From positions 248,001 to 312,000 of the forward strand of contig JADHVO010000008.1 of NCBI GenBank assembly GCA_016783965.1: a stretch of 64,000 bases of DNA, written 5' to 3'. The position numbers were made by a program, and so were the translations under genes. The stretch is from Alphaproteobacteria bacterium. Lineage in GTDB: Bacteria; Pseudomonadota; Alphaproteobacteria; Micropepsales; Micropepsaceae. Positions 33,995 through 42,203 of this stretch are shown piece by piece; the first letter of the stretch is position 1, and every line of letters starts with the position of its first letter. Under the pieces are notes generated by a model, which did no database searches, was not told the DNA's origin, and saw only the letters and a list, made by a program, of their open reading frames with translations.

Positions 33995-34001
33995 TGGATG
34001 G

Positions 34002-34979
34002 ATGAAAGTCACGCTCCAGAAGCAGGAAAATCTCAGCGGCGACCCGTCCGTCGCGACGCAGGGCTTCGGCCGCGTCAGCCACGAGCCGGCGCCCATGTTC
34101 GATCCCGTCCGCGAGATCGACGCGGCCTGCGCCTTCTTCGACGCCCACGGCTATGTCGTCCTGTCGGACTGCCTCGACGCGGGCGAGATCGCGCATCTCA
34201 ACGGCTTCTGCGACCGCACCCAGGCCGAACGCCCGCTGGCCTGGGGTCTGGGCGACAAGCGCAAGCCGCATCACCGGAACCAGGGCCTGATCTACTCGCA
34301 GCCGCTGCTCGATTATCCGGAGCTCGACCGCTACACCCGCCACCCGCGCTCCTATCCGGTGGTCTGCCGCCTTCTGGGCGGCGAGCAGCATGCGCGGTTC
34401 TCGGAGTTCAACTTCCGCGAAACGCCGGAAGGCGCCGGCCCCGGCGCGATGAACTTCCACCACGACGCCGTGGTCGCGGACCGGTTCAACCGCACGCCCT
34501 ACGGCCCGCCCGACTGGCTTTGCGCGATTCATTATCTGACCGACGTCGAACCCGGCGCGCCCTGCTTCTGCGTCGTGCCGGACAGCAAGCGCCAGCCGTC
34601 GCTGAAGGCGGCGCACGACGCGCTCGGCAATCGCTACGCAGAGGTGCCGATCCGCGGCCCGGCCGGCACCTGCGTGCTCTACGACACCGCGACCTATCAC
34701 ACCCGCCTCGATGGCGACGGCGAGAAGATGCGCCGCACCTGGCATCAGTACTACGCCCGCGGCGGCTGGCTGCGCAGCGCGTTGCCCGAGACGAGCCGCT
34801 ACGTCCGCCCGCCAAGCCCCGTGCTCACCGACTGGAATCTGTTCCCGGAGCGGCTCGCGATGAGCGCCGATCCGAAGACGCGGCTGTTCTTCTCGCACTG
34901 GAACACCGCGCAGGGCGAATGGGCCGCCAGCGGCTTCGATCCGGATGTGCGCAAGGCAATGCCGCGCGGCGAGCAATAA
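34002..34979 (+). CDS. Phytanoyl-CoA dioxygenase family protein (second paralogue)
   Basis: 325 residues. The iron-ligand motif is NFHHDAVV (H153, D155), with a distal histidine in TATYHTRLDG and an arginine in MRRTWHQYY. It is clearly different from the enzyme at 30769 in length and motif surroundings, so it probably has another substrate. Several ATGs occur in the GGATGGATGGATG string at the start. ATG 34002 is the in-frame one. It is followed 20 nt later by the DUF1993 gene, likely co-transcribed. Confidence 0.88.
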   Translation: MKVTLQKQENLSGDPSVATQGFGRVSHEPAPMFDPVREIDAACAFFDAHGYVVLSDCLDAGEIAHLNGFCDRTQAERPLAWGLGDKRKPHHRNQGLIYSQPLLDYPELDRYTRHPRSYPVVCRLLGGEQHARFSEFNFRETPEGAGPGAMNFHHDAVVADRFNRTPYGPPDWLCAIHYLTDVEPGAPCFCVVPDSKRQPSLKAAHDALGNRYAEVPIRGPAGTCVLYDTATYHTRLDGDGEKMRRTWHQYYARGGWLRSALPETSRYVRPPSPVLTDWNLFPERLAMSADPKTRLFFSHWNTAQGEWAASGFDPDVRKAMPRGEQ

Positions 34980-34999
34980 ACAAAACGAGGGAGAGACGA

Positions 35000-35521
35000 A
35001 TGGCCATCAGTTTCTATGAAGCGAGCGTCGCGAATTACCTGCAAACGCTGGGCGCCATGACCGGCGTGCTCGCCAAGGGCGCCGCGCATTGCCAGGAAAA
35101 GGGCATCGACCCGCAGAAGGTCGTCGACACGCGGCTCGCGCCCGACATGCTGCCCTTCAGCTTCCAGATCTTCTCCGTCGTGCACCACTCGCAGGGCGCG
35201 CTCGAAGGCATTAAGAGCGGCACGTTCCGCCCGCCCGGCGCGCGCGATCCGCACAGCTATGCGCAGCTCCAGGCGCTGGTCGCCGAAACGCTGGCGGCGC
35301 TGAAGGACAAGACGCCCGCCGACGTGAACGCGCTGGAAGGCAAGGACCTGGTGTTCGAGATCGGCAAGATGCAGATGCCCTTCACCGCGACGGGTTTCCT
35401 GTTCTCGTTCTCGCTGCCCAACTTCTATTTCCACGCCACCACGGCCTACGACATCCTGCGCTCCAATGGCGTCCCGCTCGGCAAGCGCGACTTCATGGGC
35501 GCGATGCGGATGAAGACGTAG
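35000..35521 (+). CDS. DUF1993 family protein
   Basis: 173 residues. The pattern SFYEASVANYLQTLGAMTGVLAK near the start, LAPDMLPFSFQI, and the C-terminal LPNFYFHATTAYDILRSNGVPLGKRDFMG are the hallmarks of DUF1993, a DinB-like four-helix-bundle family without known activity. GAGGGAGAGACGA precedes the ATG. Confidence 0.92.
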   Translation: MAISFYEASVANYLQTLGAMTGVLAKGAAHCQEKGIDPQKVVDTRLAPDMLPFSFQIFSVVHHSQGALEGIKSGTFRPPGARDPHSYAQLQALVAETLAALKDKTPADVNALEGKDLVFEIGKMQMPFTATGFLFSFSLPNFYFHATTAYDILRSNGVPLGKRDFMGAMRMKT

Positions 35522-35626
35522 CGGCATCCCGCACGGACAGACTGTCTCGCCTGCGGCCCTCCAGGTTGGCAGGCGCGCCCTGCTGTGCATGATGGGTGGC
35601 ATACCGCCATTTCGAAGGATGCCTAC

Positions 35627-36031
35627 ATGCCGCAACGCATGCTGCCGGAACCGACGCCTGAAACCCGCCATTTCTGGGAAGGCTGCGCCGCTGGCGAACT
35701 CCGTCTCCAGCGCTGCGCCCATTGCGCCGGCAAGAGCTATTTCCCACCGCGTCCCTTCTGCCCCGGTTGCGGCAGCCGCGAGGTCGAGTCCTACAAGGCC
35801 AGCGGTAAAGGGGTGCTCTGGTCCTACGTCATCAACATGCGCCCGCGCCCCGACATGGGGACTGAGCCCTACGCCATCGCGGTGGTCCAGCTCGCCGAAG
35901 GCCCACGCATGATGACCAACATCGTCAACTGCCCGCAGACGCCGGAAGCACTCCAGCTCGACATGCCGCTGAAGGTCTCGTTCAGCAAGCAGAACGACAC
36001 GATCACGCTTCCCCTGTTCGAACCCGCTTAA
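35627..36031 (+). CDS. DUF35 / OB-fold Zn-ribbon protein, thiolase partner
   Basis: 134 residues. A zinc ribbon with cysteines in RCAHCAGKSYFPPRPFCPGCG is followed by an OB-fold (SGKGVLWSYVINMRP...). DUF35 proteins form complexes with thiolase-like proteins in steroid and acyl-CoA metabolism. It precedes the thiolase gene by 15 nt in the same direction, as expected of a partner. ATG 35627 is chosen from AAGGA upstream and family alignment. Confidence 0.92.
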   Translation: MPQRMLPEPTPETRHFWEGCAAGELRLQRCAHCAGKSYFPPRPFCPGCGSREVESYKASGKGVLWSYVINMRPRPDMGTEPYAIAVVQLAEGPRMMTNIVNCPQTPEALQLDMPLKVSFSKQNDTITLPLFEPA

Positions 36032-36046
36032 GTCACGAGCCCACAG

Positions 36047-37195
36047 ATGAAACAGAAATCCATCGCGGTGGTCGGCGCCGCGGAAACCACGAAGATGGGC
36101 AGAATTCCGGACCTCTCCGTCATCGGCCTGCACGCCGATGCCGCGCTGAACGCCATGAAGGACGCCGGGCTGAAGCCTTCCGATATCGACGGCGTCGCCA
36201 CCGCCGGCGCCAGCCCGACGGAGCTCGCGCACTACCTCGGCATCACGCCCACCTATGCCGACGGCACCTCTGTCGGCGGCTGCTCCTTCATGCTGCATGT
36301 CCGCCATGCCGCGGCCGCGATCAACGAAGGCCTGTGCAGGACGGTGCTGATCACCCACGGCGAATCCGGCCGCTCGCGGGTCGGCGTCGGTGGCCGCTTC
36401 GGCGGCGGTGGCGGCTCCAGCCTCAACGGCCAGTTCGAGATGCCCTACGGCCCCTCCGGCCCGCCGACCATGTTCACGATTCCGGTGCTGCGCTACCTCA
36501 AGACCTACAATCTGTCGGTCGAGGACCTTGCCTGGGTCTCGGTGATCCAGCGCGAGTGGGCGGCGAAGAACCCACGCGCCAGTTTCAGGGACCCGATCAC
36601 CGTCGACGACGTGCTCAACTCGCCGATGATCGCGTGGCCGTTCCGCATGCTGATGTGCTGCCTCGTCACCGATGGCGGCGGCGCGCTGATCCTCACCTCC
36701 GCCGACCGCGCCAGGGATTTCCCGCAGAAGCCGGTCTACGTGCTTGGCACCGGCGAAAGCGTCGAGACCCAGATGGTCAGCCAGATGGAGGACTTCACCT
36801 CGTCCAAGGCCTTCCGCGTCAGCGGGAAGAAGGCGTTCGCCGAGGCCGGCATCAAGCACAGCGACGTCGACCACCTGATGATCTACGACGCCTTTGCCCA
36901 CCTGCCGCTCTACGGCCTGGAAGACCTCGGCTTCTGCAAGCCGGGCGAGGCGGCGGCCTTCGTCAAGGAACGCAACACCGCGATCGGCGGCAAGCTGCCG
37001 CTCAACACCAATGGCGGCGGCCTCTCCTACATGCACTCCGGCATGTACGGCATGTACGCCTTGCAGGAGAGCGTGCGTCAGATGCGCGGCATTGCGCCGG
37101 CCCAGGTGCCGGGCGCGAAGATCAGCGTCTGCCACGGCGTCGGCGGCATGTTCGCGGCATCCGGCACGATCGTCTTCTCGAACGAGAAGAGCTGA
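36047..37195 (+). CDS. Thiolase-like protein (SCP-x/acetyl-CoA acetyltransferase family)
   Basis: 382 residues. Thiolase fold with VVGAAET start, a cysteine in the SVGGCSFMLHV segment at the position of the acyl-accepting cysteine, NTNGGGLSYMHSG, and ISVCHGVGGMFAASGT at the end. The catalytic apparatus differs from biosynthetic thiolases, as in the SCP2/Ltp2-type partners of DUF35, some of which are retro-aldolases for steroid side chains. Operon with the DUF35 gene. Confidence 0.9.
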   Translation: MKQKSIAVVGAAETTKMGRIPDLSVIGLHADAALNAMKDAGLKPSDIDGVATAGASPTELAHYLGITPTYADGTSVGGCSFMLHVRHAAAAINEGLCRTVLITHGESGRSRVGVGGRFGGGGGSSLNGQFEMPYGPSGPPTMFTIPVLRYLKTYNLSVEDLAWVSVIQREWAAKNPRASFRDPITVDDVLNSPMIAWPFRMLMCCLVTDGGGALILTSADRARDFPQKPVYVLGTGESVETQMVSQMEDFTSSKAFRVSGKKAFAEAGIKHSDVDHLMIYDAFAHLPLYGLEDLGFCKPGEAAAFVKERNTAIGGKLPLNTNGGGLSYMHSGMYGMYALQESVRQMRGIAPAQVPGAKISVCHGVGGMFAASGTIVFSNEKS

Positions 37196-37243
37196 CGCAG
37201 GGAAAAGCGGTGCCTCGGCGAATTCTCCGTCTCGGAGATCGGG

Positions 37244-38251
37244 CTAGTAGCCGCCGAAATCGAATCCGGCGCGGTACAGTGCCGCGACCGTGCGTTCGAT
37301 ATAGATGTACGCGTTTCGTGTGCCTTCCAGGCTTGATTCCACGGCCAGACGCTCGCGCGGCACAATCAGGCCCTTGTTGCCCACGCGCACCGCACTGCCG
37401 TTCTTGACCATCTTGTTGGCATAGCGGCGCACCGTCTCATAGGGAACGCGCAGCGATGTGGCGACGGCATGCACGGTCACGGGCCGCCGCGCGTCGTCGG
37501 GCGGCAACTCCGTCAGCGCGCCGTATTTCAGGTTGTCGTTCGATACGGTGATATGATGGACGTTGTTCGTCCAGACCGTCGTGAAGATCAGTGCGTAGAG
37601 GAAGTCGCTGTCGTGCAGACGACCCAACAGATCGACGCCGTGCATGACCATCTCTCCCAGGACGCGTGTCACCGCGCGCGAATTCGCCATCGGCTGGCCT
37701 TCGGGCGGCAGCGGCACCGTTTGTGGCAGCCGATGGCGATAGGGCGTGAAGTCGAAACCGGCGCGCCTCAGTTCGGTCACGAACCGCAACAGGCTATGAT
37801 AGTTCGCGCGCATGGCGGCGCGATGCGCGTCACCGCCGATGACCGCGGCAGGTACGATGAGCCCCTTGGGGCCTACCCGTTGGCAACGCCCTTCCTTCAG
37901 CAGAGTGTGTACGTAGCGGCGCACGGTTTCGTATGGAATGCGCAGCGCGTTTGAAATTGCCATGACGCTCACAGGCTGCCTCATCTCATCCGGCACCACA
38001 GTGTCGAATGCCGCGAATTTCTGGTTTGCAGCGACTGAGTCCGTGATGTGCTTGACATTGGCGGTCCACATCGCGGTGTAGACCAGTGCCTTGATCAGGT
38101 CGTCGTCGGCCAGGGAGGCCATGCTGTCGAGCGTACGCAGGAAGAACTCGTTGCCTACCCGCAGGATGGCGCGGACGTTGGCGGGCAGCGCCAGTGTGAC
38201 GTGCGCGACCTCGTGTGTGCGCGTACCATGCAGCTTTTTATGTTCCGTCAT
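37244..38251 (-). CDS. Tandemly duplicated winged-helix-like regulator of unknown class
   Basis: 335 residues built from two similar halves. Each half has a segment with AMWTANVKHIT / TVWTNNVHHIT, then an HTH-like block (PVSVMAISNALRIPYETVRRYV / PVTVHAVATSLRVPYETVRRYA), then GPKGLIVP / GNKGLIVP, and a closing RAGFDF. The repeated IPYETVRRY helix suggests DNA binding with both recognition helices in one chain. No named family is recognised. Start ATG 38251 follows GGGGAT; a TTG two codons earlier is possible. Convergent with the thiolase gene. Confidence 0.85.
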   Translation of the reverse strand: MTEHKKLHGTRTHEVAHVTLALPANVRAILRVGNEFFLRTLDSMASLADDDLIKALVYTAMWTANVKHITDSVAANQKFAAFDTVVPDEMRQPVSVMAISNALRIPYETVRRYVHTLLKEGRCQRVGPKGLIVPAAVIGGDAHRAAMRANYHSLLRFVTELRRAGFDFTPYRHRLPQTVPLPPEGQPMANSRAVTRVLGEMVMHGVDLLGRLHDSDFLYALIFTTVWTNNVHHITVSNDNLKYGALTELPPDDARRPVTVHAVATSLRVPYETVRRYANKMVKNGSAVRVGNKGLIVPRERLAVESSLEGTRNAYIYIERTVAALYRAGFDFGGY

Positions 38252-38329
38252 CGACAATCCCCAGAATAGGGATCATGCGCCTACATGGCGGCGAAGTAAC
38301 TGCACTTTCTTGGTGCGGCTGCCGGGCAC

Positions 38330-39544
38330 TCAGCCACCGAGCCCAACAGCGCCCGCTTTGGCCAGCCGCCTAACGTTTTCGTCATCAAAGCCCAGTTCCC
38401 GCAGGATGTCGCCGCTGTGCTGGCCGACGCACGGCGCATGGCGCGGGGGGATGTGCGGGGCGTCCGCGACCCGGACCGGGCTGTCGATCGTCCGCAAGCC
38501 TGGCTCATCGTCGAATTCCGGCAGGAAGCCGTTGGCAGCGACTTGCGGACAGTCGAAATGATCTTCGGGTTGCGAGATCGGCCCGACCGTCACGCCGGCG
38601 TCAAGGAACTTTCTCCGCCAATGTTCCCAGTCTTCGCTGGCGAATATGTCTTCCATCGCCCGCACGATGGCTTCGGCGTTCTCGTGCCGCGCCTGTGCCG
38701 TCGCAAAGCGCGGATCGTTCTCCCATGCTTCCCTGCCGATCACTTGGAGCAGCAGGGGCCACTCGCGGACCTGATTCACCATCGAGAACATGAACCACCG
38801 ATCGTCCTTGCAGCGATACAGCTCGAGCAACGCGCTTCTTTGATAGCGCGCCGCCCGTGGCTGGAACCTTGCGCCCACCAGTGCCGCTTGCATGAAGCAG
38901 CCATTTGACCACAGCCCGTTGGCAAGCAGCGAGGTCGACACCATCCCGCCCTTGCCGGTGATGCTGCGGCGGTAGAGCCCGGTCATGATCGCGGCATAGA
39001 GCGACACCGCGGTCGGATGATCGCCCATTGCCGGGATAGACCGCGCCGGCTCCGACTCCGCCGTTGGACGCACTGCATGCATCAGCCCCGACCGCGCCCA
39101 CCATGCGGTGGAATCATACCCTGTGCGGTCCTTCTCAGGGCCTTCCTCGCCGTATGGTGTGAGCGAGGCGTAGATGATGCGGTCGTTGAGAGACAGGATG
39201 TCGGCGGGGCGAAGCTTCAGCCGGTCCCGGATCGGCCCCGGAAAGTTGGTTACGAACACGTCGGCCTTCTTGACCAGCGTGCGCAGAATTTCCTGCGCCG
39301 CCTCCTGCTTCAGATCCAGCGCCAGGCTTTCCTTGTTGCGGTTGTCCAGCATCCAGTAGTAGTCGCGCTCGCTCAGCGGCGTGCCCGGCAAATGGATGAG
39401 CTGGCGATAGGAATCGCCGATCTCCGGGGGTTCAATCTTGATCACGCGCGCACCGAAATCCGACATGATGGTTGCCGCCGCGGGCCCGGCGACAAAGCTC
39501 GCGCAATCCAGCACCAGCAAATTCCTGAACAGCGGCTCGGTCAT
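38330..39544 (-). CDS. CaiB/BaiF family III CoA transferase
   Basis: 404 residues. LVLDCASFVAGPAAATIMSDFGARVIKIEPP, DNRNKESLALDLK and the GYDSTAWWARSGLM segment with the catalytic-type aspartate are diagnostic of type III CoA transferases, which move CoA between carboxylic acids. The target acid cannot be deduced; the neighbours (thiolase, dehydrogenase, P450) suggest an acyl chain or steroid intermediate. Confidence 0.93.
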   Translation of the reverse strand: MTEPLFRNLLVLDCASFVAGPAAATIMSDFGARVIKIEPPEIGDSYRQLIHLPGTPLSERDYYWMLDNRNKESLALDLKQEAAQEILRTLVKKADVFVTNFPGPIRDRLKLRPADILSLNDRIIYASLTPYGEEGPEKDRTGYDSTAWWARSGLMHAVRPTAESEPARSIPAMGDHPTAVSLYAAIMTGLYRRSITGKGGMVSTSLLANGLWSNGCFMQAALVGARFQPRAARYQRSALLELYRCKDDRWFMFSMVNQVREWPLLLQVIGREAWENDPRFATAQARHENAEAIVRAMEDIFASEDWEHWRRKFLDAGVTVGPISQPEDHFDCPQVAANGFLPEFDDEPGLRTIDSPVRVADAPHIPPRHAPCVGQHSGDILRELGFDDENVRRLAKAGAVGLGG

Positions 39545-39637
39545 TTGGGCTCCGTTGGGTCGGTCGCCTGTGCAACGTCCGCGGGCGCAAACAGGGAAGC
39601 GGCGGCAAGAGCGCTCGACACGCGTTTCATCATTTCC

Positions 39638-40357
39638 TCAGCGTTTGAATCGCACGGGAATGCCACGCGCGGCGAAGCTCGCGTCCAGGGCATCCAGATC
39701 GATCATTCCCGTCGGGTTCGCCCTCGACGGCGAATTGTGCAGATACGGCGCTCGCTCGCGCCGCCACACGCCGAGCAGGCGCCGCAGCTCCGGCAAGGGT
39801 GCTGCGTGATCGTCGACATGGATCGACAGATCGGGGAAGTCCTCGGTCGAGATCAGCATCATCGCGGCGGATTGCCGACCTCGCCGGTCGCCGCCGGCCG
39901 CCTCGCCGGCTTCCAGCGCTGCCATCATCCGCTCGGGCAGCGGCAGCGACGGATCGGCCTTGAAACCACCCAGAGTCGCCTGCGCCACGCTGTCGTTGCT
40001 GAGCATGTTGCCGGCTACGCTCACGAACGGTTCGCCGACGCTTCCGCACCATTCGACACAGTGCCGGCCTGTCCACGCTGCGAACCGTCCCTTGCGATCG
40101 ACGCAATGCAGCTGCCGCAGCTCGCGCCCTTCATCTCCTGCGACCGCCGTTTCGATCGCCAGTTTCGGAGAAAGCCCCCGCGCCAGCGCATCCAGCACCA
40201 CCGGCGCCAGGTAGCGGTTGGTCAACGATTGCGTCCCCACCGCCCCCACGCCTGCGCGGACGAAAGGCACGAACGAGCCCGAAGCGAACGCCTTGGTGGC
40301 CACGGCGGCGCCGAAGGAGCCCACGGCCTTGTCATAGGCGACGATTGACCAAGTCAT
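39638..40357 (-). CDS. DUF1028 family protein (Ntn-hydrolase-like)
   Basis: 239 residues. MTWSIVAYDKAVGSFGAAVATKAFASGSFVPFVRAGVGAV-type opening and SVAGNMLSN are signatures of DUF1028, whose members have an Ntn-hydrolase-like fold and a presumed amidase role that is not proven. ATG 40357 is preferred over an open extension. 93 nt separate it from the CoA transferase downstream. Confidence 0.9.
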   Translation of the reverse strand: MTWSIVAYDKAVGSFGAAVATKAFASGSFVPFVRAGVGAVGTQSLTNRYLAPVVLDALARGLSPKLAIETAVAGDEGRELRQLHCVDRKGRFAAWTGRHCVEWCGSVGEPFVSVAGNMLSNDSVAQATLGGFKADPSLPLPERMMAALEAGEAAGGDRRGRQSAAMMLISTEDFPDLSIHVDDHAAPLPELRRLLGVWRRERAPYLHNSPSRANPTGMIDLDALDASFAARGIPVRFKR

Positions 40358-40477
40358 GCACGCATTTAGCGTCACGGCCCGCGCAAGTTGCAAGCCATGC
40401 TGCGCCGCAGCGCATGTCCTATTCGACTCGCGTCATTGCCGCACCTAGGATCAAAGATAAAGCACAGGGAGGTAGCC

Positions 40478-41731
40478 ATGGGGGAATATCTCAGCGCCTT
40501 GGAGCAAGCGACTGCGGAGGCGTGGTCGACGCCGCTCAATCAGCTGGACGTGTCGAAGGCGCACCGGTTCGCGACCAACACGCATTGGCCGTTCTTTGAC
40601 CGCCTGCGCAAGGACGCACCGGTTCACTACTGCGCCGAAAGCATGCACGGCCCCTACTGGTCGGTGACCAAGTTCAACGACATCGTGGCCGTCGACGCCA
40701 ACCACCAGGTGTTCTCGTCGCAGGACAACATCGTCATCGGCGACAATCCGCCCGAATTCGCGCCACCCATGTTCATCGCTGCCGACCCTCCGGTGCACGA
40801 TGTCCAACGCCGCGCGGCGTCGCCGGCCGTCGGTCCCCAGCGCCTTGGGGAGCTTGAATCGCTGATCCGCTCTCGTGTCGGCAGCATCCTCGATGGCCTG
40901 CCGCGGAACGAGACCTTCGACTGGGTGCCCGCCGTCTCCATCGAGCTTACGACCCAGATGCTGGCGACGCTGTTCGATTTTCCCTGGGAGGACCGGCATC
41001 TCCTCCCGTACTGGTCGGACGCGACGACGTCCTCCGAAACGGTCGGTAACACCTCGCTGACGAGAGAGCGTCGCCAGGAAATCCTGATGGAGTGCCTCGG
41101 CTACTTCTCCCGGCTGTGGCAGGAGCGGCAAGCCGCGCCGCCAAAGTTCGATTTCATATCGCTGCTCGCGCACGACCCGGCGACCCGCAACATGATCGAC
41201 AATCCGATCGAGTTCTTAGGCAACCTGATGCTGCTGATCGTTGGCGGCAATGACACCACGCGCAATTCGATCTCCGGCGGCCTGCTTGCGCTCAACCAAA
41301 ATCCGGCCGAGTACGAAAAGCTGCGTCACAATCCGGATCTCGCCGCCAACATGGTGTCGGAGATCATCCGCTACGTCACCCCGCTTGCGCACATGCGCCG
41401 TACGGCACTCGCCGACGTCGAATTCCGCGGCCACAAGATCAGGAAGGGCGACCGCGTCGTCATGTGGTACGTGTCCGGCAATCGCGACGACGAGGTGATC
41501 GACAATCCCAACGCCTTCATCATCGATCGTGACCGTGCCCGCCATCACGTCTCGTTCGGGTTCGGCATCCATCGCTGCATGGGCAACCGCGTCGCAGAGA
41601 TGCAGCTCCGCATCCTGTGGGAAGAGATCATGAAGCGTTTTCCCCGGATCGACGTGGTAGGTGAGCCGGTGCGGCTCGAATCCAATTTCGTCCTCGGCAT
41701 CACGTCCCTGCCGGTGCGCATCCCGGCCTAG
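40478..41731 (+). CDS. CYP153-family cytochrome P450 (alkane/fatty-acid terminal hydroxylase type)
   Basis: 417 residues. P450 motifs: I-helix GGNDTTRNS (from 256), ExxR in EIIRYVTPLAHMRR, and the haem-binding FGFGIHRCMG with Cys367. The wording GPYWSVTKF, MWYVSGNRDDE and LQLRILWEEI-type sequence throughout is that of CYP153 enzymes, which hydroxylate the terminal carbon of alkanes and related compounds and need a ferredoxin and reductase. Neither partner is encoded nearby. AGGGAGG precedes ATG 40478. Confidence 0.93.
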   Translation: MGEYLSALEQATAEAWSTPLNQLDVSKAHRFATNTHWPFFDRLRKDAPVHYCAESMHGPYWSVTKFNDIVAVDANHQVFSSQDNIVIGDNPPEFAPPMFIAADPPVHDVQRRAASPAVGPQRLGELESLIRSRVGSILDGLPRNETFDWVPAVSIELTTQMLATLFDFPWEDRHLLPYWSDATTSSETVGNTSLTRERRQEILMECLGYFSRLWQERQAAPPKFDFISLLAHDPATRNMIDNPIEFLGNLMLLIVGGNDTTRNSISGGLLALNQNPAEYEKLRHNPDLAANMVSEIIRYVTPLAHMRRTALADVEFRGHKIRKGDRVVMWYVSGNRDDEVIDNPNAFIIDRDRARHHVSFGFGIHRCMGNRVAEMQLRILWEEIMKRFPRIDVVGEPVRLESNFVLGITSLPVRIPA

Positions 41732-42144
41732 GCCGGCGCACCTGCCCGCACATAGTCGTCGACGTCGCGCAGCAGGCCGTCCCACGCTGCACTCATCTCC
41801 GGCGTCCAGGCGTCGTCCAGCACCTCGCGCACAGTCGCCGCGACCACGCCAAAGAATGTGCGAAAGATGTCGGGCGGCACGCCGTATTCCGTGTGCACCA
41901 CGACCGAGGTCTGGATCAGATGCTCGGCGTAAAGCCGTTCGCCCACGAAATCCAGGATTGCTTCGAATACGCGCGCGAGCATCTCGCCTCTGATCTGCCC
42001 GGTCCGGTCGCGCCAGAACAGCGCCTCCATCTGCGGCTGCCCGGCGAACAGACGCGCGTACACCAGCGGTGTCAGGTCGCCCGCGCGCTCCGCCGCCTCC
42101 TCCAGGCTGGCCTCGATCAGTTCGCGATCATCAGGATCGGTCAT
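41728..42144 (-). CDS. Globin-family protein
   Basis: 138 residues, all-helical. The proximal histidine is probably His84 in VVVHTEYGVP; the F-helix context H-x-x-Y-G-V and the ending FRTFFGVVAATVREVL fit the single-domain globin/haemoglobin-like family. It may bind O2 or NO. Its stop overlaps the P450 stop by 4 nt on the opposite strand. Confidence 0.82.
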   Translation of the reverse strand: MTDPDDRELIEASLEEAAERAGDLTPLVYARLFAGQPQMEALFWRDRTGQIRGEMLARVFEAILDFVGERLYAEHLIQTSVVVHTEYGVPPDIFRTFFGVVAATVREVLDDAWTPEMSAAWDGLLRDVDDYVRAGAPA

Positions 42145-42203
42145 GGCCCGATCTTATCCGGCAATGTTAGTCTGGCGACAGAAAACTATGGGAGAGAGCG
42201 GTA

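Noticed and set aside
34799..37135. Very long minus-strand open frame (~778 codons)
   Set aside because: It is antisense to phytanoyl dioxygenase, DUF1993, DUF35 and thiolase genes and has the Arg/Ala/His-rich composition of a GC-driven shadow.
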